This document shows positions 55,550 to 64,000 of a DNA stretch of 64,000 nt, piece by piece (the stretch's first letter is position 1; every line of letters begins with the position of its first letter). Position numbers and translations under genes: made by a program. The stretch lies in the NCBI GenBank assembly GCA_024516155.1, contig JAJJXM010000014.1:372001-436000 (forward strand). Reading direction: 5' to 3'. Below the pieces are notes generated by a model. That model did not search any database. It worked only from the letters and a program-made list of their open reading frames with translations, and was not told where the DNA came from. This stretch comes from Pyronema omphalodes. Its lineage: Eukaryota > Ascomycota > Pezizomycetes > Pezizales > Pyronemataceae.

Positions 55550-56446
55550 ATGGTGAACCATAGTGTTGTTTTTCATGGCCCATTGATGCTTGGTGATGCT
55601 ATACCTACCACCACCAATGCCACAGCCTTTAGCCCCCTACAGAAACTGGGTGCTCGTGTTTACATTGACGACGATCGTGTTATCGATGGTGTATCTACAA
55701 TGCCGATGGAGGGAACCCTCATCCATTGGTCCCAGGACCTACAGGACCTACTGCTAGAGAATAGCCTATGCTCAGTGCATGGGCATTTCATTTCGTATAA
55801 TGCCACAGACAGCAATGGAACTGATGCCGAGTGGAAGGTGACATCTTTCTTGTGTTTTCCGTAAGTTCCCCCATGACATTCTCAGTTCCCCTGGCTAACA
55901 AGAGGTTTTAGTTTTCCAGGAAATCCTGACGATGAAGAGTATTTGTCGAAACTCCCAAACCCACAACCAGCAGTTCTCCAGGGGACTGGCATTTGTGTTA
56001 AAACGTTCCCGATAACCCGCCCCGACGATACCCATTTGCGAAGCTTCGAGCTGAAAACCACTGTGTACGACCGATCAAACAAAGACAATCATTCGGCGAC
56101 TTTTTCCATTCGATGTTACTTCCCTACTAGGGGAAGATTCACTGCCACTCCTTTACCCGATAGAAATGCGATCGTTGCGGTGTGTGGTGAAATTGTCGGC
56201 ACTCATATAGAGTCTGGAACAGTTGCGATCCTTCTCAGTGATATGACTTTCCTTTCCCCAAGGAACACTATGACTCGTGGTAGTGACACCAGTCCCACAG
56301 GGTCCCCAGGGAAAAAGAGGGCATGGGAGGCATGGGGATCCAGGTCCTCACGAAACAACAGACCAAGAATCTCTGGGCCATCTTCTTCGCCAGTGCAGAC
56401 CACCAGCAGTTCCCAAGACACAATCAACGATGACATTGGTGAGTGA
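55550..56446 (+). CDS. Helitron-associated auxiliary ORF (possible OB-fold protein)
   Basis: Two exons: 55550-55860 and 55912 to 56443/56446. The intron (51 nt) has donor TTCC|GTAAGT, branch GGCTAAC and acceptor TTTTAG, giving CFPFPGNPDDEEY. About 280 residues. The middle has alternating hydrophobic strands ending in IVAVCGEIVGTHIESG and VAILLSDMTFLSP, which resembles an OB-fold core like those of RPA-type proteins carried by some Helitrons (inference). The C-terminal part is basic and Ser/Pro-rich (SPGKKRAWEAWGSRSSRNN). It either stops at the TGA in GGTGAGTGA, or is spliced: that same sequence is a perfect donor (G|GTGAGT), and an acceptor at 57018 would fuse it in frame to the Rep protein. 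An ORF caller begins it at a TTG; the first ATG (55550) is preferred. Confidence 0.65.
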
Positions 56447-57068
56447 AAGTGGATTTTTTTTATTGTTTTCGGGTTGAGTTTTGCTTTGTTTGATTTTTCG
56501 GCAAGTTTATTAGGTGTTGTGGGGGCCAATGTTTTCCCTTTTGATGTCATACTTCGTTTATTCCCTTGGTATTTCTTCTTCCATTTGCGGTTTTTTTTTT
56601 GTTTTTTTTTTCTTTTTCTGGATTTCTTTTGTAAGGAAACGAAAGATATTATTTCGTATTCAATGGTAGTTCGGGGATCTGGGATAATGTTGTCTGGTTT
56701 CTATGTTGTGTTTGTTTTGTGAGTCGGTTTTATGGTTTTGTGATGGGGGTTCTTTATGCTCTTATGTTCAATGAGGAATGATGTTGGTTTCTCTTCAACG
56801 ATATTTTATTTGTAATGTTTTAGTCATTTTGGATAGGGAATGTTTCATGATTTTATGTTCAACGATGCATAGTGTTGGTTCTTTTTCGAAGGTATTTCTT
56901 TTTTATTGTTTTGGTCATTTTGGATAGGGAGTTTTTCATGATGTTATGTTCAACGATGAATGATGTTGGTTGTTCTTCAATGATATTTGATTTTCATTGT
57001 TTTCGTGATTATGGCAGTGAGGTTGGTGTGGTGGAAATCGACATTCGCCATGTATTGTTAGCAATAAC
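56447..57068 (+). other. T-rich spacer or long intron between Helitron ORFs
   Basis: T-rich DNA with three decayed copies of a roughly 100-bp unit containing CATTTTGGATAGGGA and TTATGTTCAACGATG (about 56760-57000). A GCAGTGAG acceptor at 57018 followed by GTTGGTGTGGTGG would keep the frame from the auxiliary ORF into Rep. Confidence 0.55.
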
Positions 57069-59358
57069 ATGAATGATGAACTATTTTCTCGCCTGACGAA
57101 TGCTTACAATAAGTGCCATGTTCAAGGTGAATTGCTAGCTTTCGATCCTGCCTGTGATGTCTTCTGGAAATATTTCGGCCTCCCATCGTTCAATACTCTT
57201 AAGTTCACCCAATCCATAATCGTGTTTCCGACATTCGTTCATACATTCATGAATGGAAATTTGGAACTTGTGGATATGGTGGATGATACTACATCAAGTG
57301 GATGTAGGCAACCAGCTGCACGAAGATCACAGTTACAATGGTGGGACCGTTTAGCACACACTAATATCCGGGTTAACCGCTTTACCTGGAATCACCATTG
57401 TTCCTGGTGTAATACCATTCTGCTCTCTGAAGAAAAAAATGGATGGTGCTGTGTAGAGGGAAAATACCGAAGGCCCCCTCTGCCACCATACCCCCCAATG
57501 TTCATCATGGATGTGCAGAGGCATAGCCATCTCTATGCTGCTCTTTCCAGGAGGTTGAATTCGCTTTTTGCATTCACAGCTATTGGAACCACAGGTGAAT
57601 TTGTGCGGCTCGATCAGCCAAGTAGTGTGGTTGTCACTGGCCGAACATACCACCGAATCTTACATCTCGATCAGGGACAACACTCACTTCGTTGGTTTTT
57701 GTATGACGAAGCATCAAGGAGCTGTGTGGCCCAACAACAAGGCGTACCAGCTACCATGCTGATGGGCACACGATACATGCTGGAGAGCGAAAGCCCCTAT
57801 CTACGAGAGCTTCGGAGAGCAATAACAACAGTCAGGGATGGTCCCCTTGCCATTCAGCTTGATCAAGATGTAGCAGGTGGTGAAGTGGCTGCTATTATCG
57901 ATGCTCAAAATCTACAACGAGTGAATCCCCGAACAATTGTATTTTTCCGTCAAGTTGATCGGCAACCTACTTTCCTTAATATTTTCTCACATATGTATGA
58001 ACCACTACAATATCCTCTATTGTTTCCACGAGGTACGCCAGGATGGTCATACGACAACCCCTATGGTTTAACCCAGATCCAATGGTACCGGTACAATTTG
58101 CTCTCGGAACCACGGTTCATGCAGTTCAGCCGATTAGCATGTGAGTACTGTGTTGACATGTATTCTCGGGTCGAGGAGGAAAGGTTGTATTACCTTCGAC
58201 AGGGAAGGCACAGGCAAATGAATCAACAGTCTCAACCAAGGAATGACAATCTCGACAATTCCAGTTTGACCCTTGCTAATCTCGGGGGAATGCTACCTGC
58301 ATCCTTTTTGGGATCCCGAGCATGGGCATCACACCAGGTTGCAGATGCACTAGCCCTTTGCCGGAAATATGGGAAACCAAGCTTCTTCGTCACGATGACA
58401 ACGAATCCTAATTGGCCAGAGATTACCTCTCAGTGCAGACCTGGTCAGACAGCAGCAGATATCCCAGCGGTGACATGCCGGGTATTTCATCGTAAAGTAC
58501 AGGTTCTCATGAAGTTCATTCGGAAGCATTTCGGCAACATTCTCTATGAGGTCAGTGTGATCGAATTCCAGAAGAGAGGTCTTCCCCACATGCATCTGCT
58601 ATTCAAGGTACTGCTATTTCATGTTATTTTCATTCCCAGAGGCTTTGATATGTTACTAATACAGTGTATTCGTGCAGTGTGACCCCGAACTACCAATTGA
58701 CAAGATCGATACCTTGATCTCAGCCGAGCTTCCGCCAGCTGGGGAAGATAGTGAACTCCGGAATCTGGTGATGAGGTTCAATATGCATCCCGAAACTCAT
58801 TTGGAAAATCCTTCGAGCCGTTGTAATAAGCAGGGAGTATGCCAGTATGGTTTCCCGAAACCAATCACTCCCATGACCATGGTCGATGAGCGTTATGGAC
58901 GGGTGGAATACCGGAGGCGAAAAGAAGAAGATGCATGGGTCGTCCCCTATATGCCATGCTTAACCAAGTTGCTTCAATGCCATATCAATGTTGATGTGTG
59001 CTTTACAGTCAATGTTTTTATGTATCTGTATAAATATCTTTTCAAGGGTCCAGATCAGACACGGTTTCAGGTGGAAAGCAATGATCTCAATGATGTCAAT
59101 GAGTTCGAGGAATATGTCAAAGCCCGGTATCTATCAAGTGCCGAGGCAGTATGGAGGATTTTGAATTTCGATATCACTCGGAAAAAGCCTGCTGTCGAGT
59201 CATTGTCTGTGCATTTACCGAACCGAAATCTCCACCAGATGCATAGGGTAAATGGAGCAGCTTCACAGAGTTCCCAGCTTCTTCAATATTTTGCGAGACC
59301 CCTCGATACATGTGAACCTGGGCACAGTCCTGACTATGCAGAGGCTTTTCGATTGTAA
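57069..59358 (+). CDS. Helitron Rep protein (HUH endonuclease), truncated before the helicase
   Basis: Two exons: 57069-58607 and 58678-59358, 739 residues. The intron (70 nt) has donor AAG|GTACTG and acceptor GTGCAG, phase 0. The N-terminal zinc-like region has HHCSWC...WCCVEGK then LPPYPPMF. The helitron-like Rep region follows: LFPRGTPGWSYD, a long linker, FVTMTTNPNWPEI, then FQKRGLPHMHLLF, the HUH metal-binding motif, split from CDPELP by the intron. The paired-tyrosine motif is in FMYLYKYLFKGPD. This protein would nick and join DNA during rolling-circle transposition. The frame ends abruptly at ...DYAEAFRL, where Rep normally continues into a Pif1-type helicase; the point coincides with the start of an LTR at 59354, and the TAA belongs to that LTR. 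The element is therefore dead at this locus. The ATG at 57069 may be internal if the upstream ORF is spliced on. Confidence 0.88.
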
Positions 59359-60721
59359 CTCGAGTGCTTCGTCCTGGATATAGACAAACACTTCGTTCCC
59401 AAGAACTAACAGACACTTCGTTCCCAAGAACTAATAGAGCTTGTTCCAAAGATAAAGCTAGGAAGTAAATCAATCGATCACAGGCCGAATAAACTTAAGG
59501 GTTGTCTTCGGAGGTATTCGTTGGTGATAATCGGTATCGTCGCGTAGAGGATCAAATGGTTGATGATGGAGGAGACAGAGGGAAGTCATAGGGTCTTTTA
59601 TAGACTTTCGTCTACAAATTCGCCCAGCCTTCCTTGGGGAACCAACTGCCAAACTGAGCTTAGGAGATAAGACATGAGTCAAGGCTGTGACGCATCTGCT
59701 GAGGCTTGCATCATGCTAAGCGCGCAATTAAATTAATTGCTCACTTGCATAATGCTCGCCCTGGTCAGATTAATCCTTGAAATCGCTCACCGTACTACCA
59801 CACCTTCCAATGAGGTGCTGGGGTTATGAGTCACACCGGAGGGCAATTCCGTCTGACTGCATCATGCATGAACTCTTGTGATAATGACGCATGAGTCATT
59901 TATCGTATGAGTCGCGCCATCATAGATCTCCCTAGAGAATCTCGATTGCAAGTAGAGGTCACTGACATCATAAGGCATCCTGATGCCCTACCGGAGTGGA
60001 TCACTCCGTCACATTCCTGTGTGATGTCATATGTGCCCCACCTGCGCGCACTTGCGCGCAGCCACACCCTGGTGTGGATGCAAACGCCGTCTTGTTCCAA
60101 GTTGGCAGCTCTAGGCCCAAGGACGCGTCATATCAGTTCCATCAAACAGGTTTCCTGAGTGGAGTTCCCTGCTGGACGTTGTCTCATGCCAATGCACTGT
60201 TGACCCTTGTCCTGCATTCCACTCCTGTTTGCTGACTAGACTCTGCCTTATCTCTCGCCCCACTGTTCACCCAACTAGTAACACCGGATGATATCCTTGC
60301 GCCGCATCTGCATCCTCTTGGAATCTTCTGTTCCTATGCAGCCCCTATCGTAGCCGTGTATTGCCGAACACTCCTCAGGTATAAGGAGGTGACCTTTCGT
60401 CGTCTTCCTCGTTCTCCATCAGCGTCGTTCGTAGTTGTCTCAAGGGTAAGTTGACACCCTTGAGGTAAGTGTTCCTTTCCCCTTCTCCGTCCTGAGTCCT
60501 CTCAAACTGACAGCGAATAATAGTTTCGACGCCTCGGGCCGGGATCCTGGTGAGGTCCTATCGGAAAGTCACGAATCACGTGACGTGGCTAGCCGGAGCT
60601 CCTCTGGGGGTTCCGGCCCGGGATACTAACTTAATTATTCATTCTCCTGTCGAGTTTGCCATATTCTCCATAGCGTTATATATGATACCAATTCTATCTT
60701 CACACATTATAGGGTGTGACA
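59354..60721 (-). mobile_element. 3' LTR of a chromovirus (best estimate of borders)
   Basis: The U3 border is firm: on the minus strand a polypurine tract is followed directly by TGTCACACCC at 60721. The other border is taken as 59354, where plus-strand TGTAACTC begins exactly at the break in the Helitron ORF. The LTR would then be 1,368 bp, starting TGTCAC and ending GTTACA on the element strand. An alternative end is TGTGACGC at 59687 (1,035 bp). A TATA-like ATATATAAC lies about 45 bases into U3. A 25-bp direct duplication (59389-59413 and 59414-59438) lies near the U5 end. The other LTR and the second target-site copy (expected 5 bp, TCGAT under this model) lie outside the window. Confidence 0.72.
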
Positions 60722-60737
60722 CCACCTCCCCCCTGTT
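60722..60737 (-). promoter_or_regulatory. Polypurine tract
   Basis: Minus strand AACAGGGGGGAGGTGG directly precedes the LTR start TGTCACA. This is the position and composition expected of the plus-strand primer of an LTR retrotransposon. Confidence 0.85.
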
Positions 60738-60891
60738 CAAGCTTCGTCCCGAAGCTCGTAGTTCATCATTCTGTGATCGCACCTCGCCGCAGCCAAGTGA
60801 TTAAGTGATCAATTATAGATGTAGTCCTCCAGCCCCTACATCCTACTACCAACTCAACTTAATGAAAACCTCGTGGGAAAAAACATTAAGC

Positions 60892-63800
60892 CTAGTCTTT
60901 GAGTCGGTAGTCCCTCGGAGCATCAGGGTGCTTGAGATGGAATTCTCTGAGCTTCTCCTGACCTCCTACTGAAAAGTTGTCGAAGGGTTCCGCCGTCCAA
61001 TCTTTCTTGTTTGGCCACCCAAGCCATTTAACGAGGTAAAGTACTCTGTTTCCTGATTTATAGCTGCTCATAATTTCATCTATATCGTACTCCTCGCTTC
61101 CCTCAACGTCGTCTGCTTCCCTAAGAATTTTATTTGGATCTGGTGGAGCTCTTGTACCGGTGTGGAAAGGCTCAAGTAGGGAAATATGAAAGACATTATG
61201 AATCTTCCATTTGCGTGGTAGAGTGAGACGAATTGCTGTCGGGGATATGACTTTTTCGACTTGAAATGGACCATGTAATTTGTGATCCAATTTGTGTGAT
61301 GGTCGTCGTGTTTTGATATGTCGTCCATCAAGCATAACCAAGTCTCCAACTTGGTAAGTAGGGGCCTCCTTGCGTTGCAGGTCTGCATACTTCTTCATTC
61401 TTTCTTGTGCTTTCTGTAAGGATAATTTTGCTCCTTCGTGCACAGTATGCATCCAGTGGGCGTATGCTTTGCTGGCAGGATTTCGCACAGCAGTTGCAGT
61501 AGGGTTGCTGGCAATGGGGTTGTAACCGTAATTCGCATAAAAGGGTGATAGTCCTGTAGCGGTGGTTACTGAGTTGTTATAGGCAAACTCTGCCATTGGC
61601 AACAAGTCAACCCAATCGTCCATCTCATGATTGACAAAGGAGCGGAGGTATGCTTCAATTGTCTGGTTGAGTCGTTCCGTTTGTCCGTCAGTTTGAGGGT
61701 GGAACGCTGTGGACATTCTAGGCTTGATTGCTAGTGTCCCAAGAAATGCTTTCCAGGTCGTACTTGTGAACCTGGAGTCCCTATCCGAAACAATGTCTGT
61801 TGGCAGCCCATGTAATTTCCATATTTCTTTAGCAAAGATCCGGACAAGGTCTGCAGTTGTCTTGCCGTCCTTTTGCAATGGTATAAAGTGGGCCATCTTC
61901 GAAAATCGATCAACTACTACCCAGAGTTGATCACATCCATTTGATTCCGGTAGGTCTGTAATAAAGTCCATGGCGATTGATTGCCATGGGGCATAAGGTA
62001 ATTCCAAAGGTTGAAGTAATCCATACTTCAGGTGCCGCGCCTTTTTGTCCCTTTGACATTCCATACAACTCTTAACATAATTGATTATTTCTTCTTCCAT
62101 CTTCGGCCACCAGAAGTTCCTTCGAATTAATTCAATAGTTTTGTCTTGTCCAAAGTGACCTGCAATCTTAGAGTCATGTTCGGATTCAAGAACTGTATTT
62201 ACCAAATCCCTTGGTACCCATAGTTTTCCTTTTCGATAGAGAATGCCATCTTCTATCGTCAGTGGTTCTTTAATTTTCTTTGTTGCCTCCACGTAAATCT
62301 GATCCAGTTTTCCAGCTTCCTTAACCATCTTCAAAAATCCTGCCGACCATTTAACTAAGGGAATAGAGGAAAGACGTGCTGAAGAAATAATGAAAGATGT
62401 CCCTTCTCCAGCAGTGCTGATTGACGAAATCGATGCAAAATGACTTTGATGCAGGATCGTCGTAATCGGCTGATCTTCACCTCCCCCCTTTTCAGGGCGG
62501 AACTCCGGACGCCTAGATAAAGCATCAGGTTTCCCATTCTTTACCCCAGGTCTGTAATAAATTTTGAAGTCAACGCCAGCAAGCTCTTGAGCCCATCTAG
62601 CTTGACGTCGATTGAGTACTTTTGTTGTTGTGAAGTACTCCAGGTTTTGGTGGTCGCTGTAAACTTCCACAGTAAACATTGCTCCTTCAAGATATCTTCT
62701 CCATACTTTGAATGAGTCAACAATAGCTAATAGCTCTTTGTCGTGAATCTCATAGTTGATCTCAGCAGGAGTAAATTTTCTTGAATGGAAAGCAATTGGA
62801 TGCAACTTCCCATCATCCCCTTTCTGGGATAGAACTGCGCCTAAAGCAAAATCAGAAGCATCAGTTTCAACAATACAGACCTTTCTTGGATCAAAATGAT
62901 GCAGGATTGGTGCTGTAGTGAATCGTCTCTTTAGCTCGTCAAATGCTAGTTCCATTGCAACAGTCCATTCCCATTTCTTTGGATCGCCTTTCGTAGATTC
63001 TGTTAGAGGACGACATATTCTTGAGAAGTCCTTAATGAATCTCCGATAGAAGTTAGCGAATCCAAGAAAGCCTTGTACTTCCTTCAAGGACTTTGGGGCT
63101 TCCCATATAAGGACAGTTTCCACCTTGTCCTTAGCCATTTCAATCCCATTTTCACTTATTATATATCCCAGAAATTCCACTTTCCTTTGTCCCCAGACAC
63201 ATTTTTCCGGTGATATAACCAACCCATTTTCTTCCAACCTTTTTAATACTTCTTTAACCAACTCATCATGCTTTTCTTCCGTCTCCGCATAGATGAGTAC
63301 ATCATCAATATATGCAATAACTCCTTGGTCCAACATATCCCTAAAGATATGATTCATCATATCTTGGAATGTGGCCGGAGCATTGCTCAACCCAAAAGGC
63401 ATAACCAAAAATTCATATAGTCCATATCGGCACCTAAAAGCCGTTTTCCACTCATCTCCTTCCTTTATTCTTATTAGATGGTATCCATTCTTCAGATCCA
63501 TCTTCGTAAATATTTTAGCTCCTCTAACTCTGTCTTGTAATTCTGACATGAGTGGGAGCGGGTATCGGTTGGCAATTGTTATTTTGTTTATGCCCCGATA
63601 GTCAACACATAACCTCAGTCCTCTGCCATGGGCCTTTGGGACGAAGAGAATTGGAGCTGCTGCTGGTGACTTGGAGGGTCGGATTTTTCCAGTACGCAGC
63701 ATATCTTTCAACCATTCTCTGAGTGTCTCAAGCTCAACTTCGTTAAGGGCATAGACAGGTCCCCAAGGAGGAGTCTCTCCTTCTTTCAGGTCAATGGCAT

Positions 63801-63999
63801 GGTCGTATGGTTTGTGTTCTGGAAGCCTATCTGCTGCTTCCTTTGTCATAATATTGATCCAACCACGAAATTTCTCAGGGACTTGTTGAAGTGCCTCTGA
63901 TAGTTCTTCCGTGGTGGATACTGATGAGATATGGCCTAAAACTAAGGCTTCTGGATGGTCGAGTACATGTCTGTCGACCTGGAGGGAGAAGGCACTGGC
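60892..63999 (-). CDS. pol: Ty3/gypsy chromovirus polyprotein: RT, RNase H, integrase, chromodomain (partial)
   Basis: Open minus-strand frame from the right edge to a TAG at 60892-60894. At least 1,035 residues are visible; gag and most of protease lie beyond the window. Counting from the internal Met at 63849: reverse transcriptase at about 40-230, with VDYRGINKIT, PFGLSNAPATFQ and the catalytic YIDD at 180-183; RNase H at about 320-445, with ETDASDFALG and YSDHQNLEYF; an integrase HHCC zinc finger (GHFGQDKT, then CMECQRDK); a DDE core with MDFITDLP, VSDRDSRFTS and HPQTDGQTERLNQ; and a C-terminal chromodomain (YDIDEIMSSYKSGN, YLVKWLGWPNKKDWTAEP). The chromodomain places it in the chromoviruses, whose integrases target modified histones. 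The visible frame has no stops, so insertion is recent or the copy is active. Confidence 0.95.
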   Translation of the reverse strand, partial: ASAFSLQVDRHVLDHPEALVLGHISSVSTTEELSEALQQVPEKFRGWINIMTKEAADRLPEHKPYDHAIDLKEGETPPWGPVYALNEVELETLREWLKDMLRTGKIRPSKSPAAAPILFVPKAHGRGLRLCVDYRGINKITIANRYPLPLMSELQDRVRGAKIFTKMDLKNGYHLIRIKEGDEWKTAFRCRYGLYEFLVMPFGLSNAPATFQDMMNHIFRDMLDQGVIAYIDDVLIYAETEEKHDELVKEVLKRLEENGLVISPEKCVWGQRKVEFLGYIISENGIEMAKDKVETVLIWEAPKSLKEVQGFLGFANFYRRFIKDFSRICRPLTESTKGDPKKWEWTVAMELAFDELKRRFTTAPILHHFDPRKVCIVETDASDFALGAVLSQKGDDGKLHPIAFHSRKFTPAEINYEIHDKELLAIVDSFKVWRRYLEGAMFTVEVYSDHQNLEYFTTTKVLNRRQARWAQELAGVDFKIYYRPGVKNGKPDALSRRPEFRPEKGGGEDQPITTILHQSHFASISSISTAGEGTSFIISSARLSSIPLVKWSAGFLKMVKEAGKLDQIYVEATKKIKEPLTIEDGILYRKGKLWVPRDLVNTVLESEHDSKIAGHFGQDKTIELIRRNFWWPKMEEEIINYVKSCMECQRDKKARHLKYGLLQPLELPYAPWQSIAMDFITDLPESNGCDQLWVVVDRFSKMAHFIPLQKDGKTTADLVRIFAKEIWKLHGLPTDIVSDRDSRFTSTTWKAFLGTLAIKPRMSTAFHPQTDGQTERLNQTIEAYLRSFVNHEMDDWVDLLPMAEFAYNNSVTTATGLSPFYANYGYNPIASNPTATAVRNPASKAYAHWMHTVHEGAKLSLQKAQERMKKYADLQRKEAPTYQVGDLVMLDGRHIKTRRPSHKLDHKLHGPFQVEKVISPTAIRLTLPRKWKIHNVFHISLLEPFHTGTRAPPDPNKILREADDVEGSEEYDIDEIMSSYKSGNRVLYLVKWLGWPNKKDWTAEPFDNFSVGGQEKLREFHLKHPDAPRDYRLKD

Positions 64000-64000
64000 T

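Larger units (their letters stand above)
55310..59353 (+). mobile_element. Helitron, right part removed by a chromovirus insertion
   Basis: The element is recognised by its Rep ORF (57069-59358) and an auxiliary ORF upstream (55550-56446). A TATATAAG box at 55310-55317 lies about 235 bases before the first ATG. The true 5' terminus (TC...) was not identified. The helicase half and the 3' hairpin/CTRR end are absent from the window, because an LTR element starts at about 59354. The left boundary given is nominal. Confidence 0.75.

Noticed and set aside
59354..59686. A separate solo LTR between the Helitron and the chromovirus LTR
   Set aside because: Possible, but no matching target duplication is visible. 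A single longer LTR explains the Helitron break and the TGTCAC/GTTACA ends more simply.

Overview
The window is nuclear DNA of a filamentous ascomycete (Pezizomycotina). Evidence: short introns of about 60-130 nt with GTRNGY-type donors, CTAAC/CTGAT-type branch sequences and YAG acceptors; fungus-specific families (CreC, CreD, Slm1-type F-BAR/PH protein); and a chromodomain Ty3/gypsy element plus a Helitron of fungal type. A leotiomycete is my guess from general family resemblance only.

Layout. 0.5-2.6 kb: a membrane-anchored DXD glycosyltransferase (+). 2.6-4.7 kb: simple-repeat desert. 4.8-5.5 kb: RNA polymerase III subunit Rpc17/C17 (+, three exons, the first coding only two residues). 7.6-9.2 kb: an amidoligase-like enzyme (-). 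9.4-15.4 kb: a rearranged block holding a Rap1-like Myb/RCT gene broken by a 935-bp non-autonomous hAT element with a perfect 8-bp target duplication, and a disordered, internally repetitive RGG/RYGG protein gene (-). The block is flanked by a diverged inverted repeat. 17-19 kb: a 90-bp tandem array and a perfect 44-bp palindrome. 20.5-22.4 kb: Slm1-like F-BAR/PH protein (-). 23.2-25.0 kb: branched-chain 2-oxoacid dehydrogenase E1 alpha (-). 25.9-26.8 kb: Lys/Glu-rich orphan ORF (-). 28.5-29.7 kb: a second, inverted copy of the disordered-protein gene and its 3' flank, then a dispersed repeat and an 85-bp scrap of the Slm1 gene. 30.0-31.6 kb: arginine-specific carbamoyl-phosphate synthase small subunit (-). 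33.2-35.0 kb: CreC WD40 protein (-). 37.1-39.3 kb: CreD-type arrestin (-). 39.3-46.9 kb: long repeat-rich gap. 46.9-48.7 kb: a diverged CreC paralogue that keeps the CreC intron position (+). 48.7-55.5 kb: no recognisable gene, decayed repeats. 55.5-59.35 kb: a Helitron (auxiliary ORF plus Rep), cut short by a chromovirus (59.35 kb to beyond the right edge) whose 3' LTR, polypurine tract and RT-RH-IN-chromodomain ORF are visible.

How the genes relate. Core metabolism (E1 alpha in valine/leucine/isoleucine breakdown, Cpa1 in arginine synthesis) and Pol III sit among fast-evolving DNA. The most suggestive functional grouping is creC, creD and a second creC-like gene within 15.5 kb. In Aspergillus, CreC supports the CreB deubiquitinase and CreD is an arrestin adaptor for the ubiquitin ligase HulA, so these genes touch opposite arms of ubiquitin control of transporters and carbon catabolite repression. 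The rest of the interest is genomic: nested transposons, an inverted segmental duplication, gene scraps, and about a dozen unusually long poly-C/poly-G runs between genes and inside introns.

Exon borders were derived by eye from splice consensus, frame continuity and family conservation. No alignment or search could be run.
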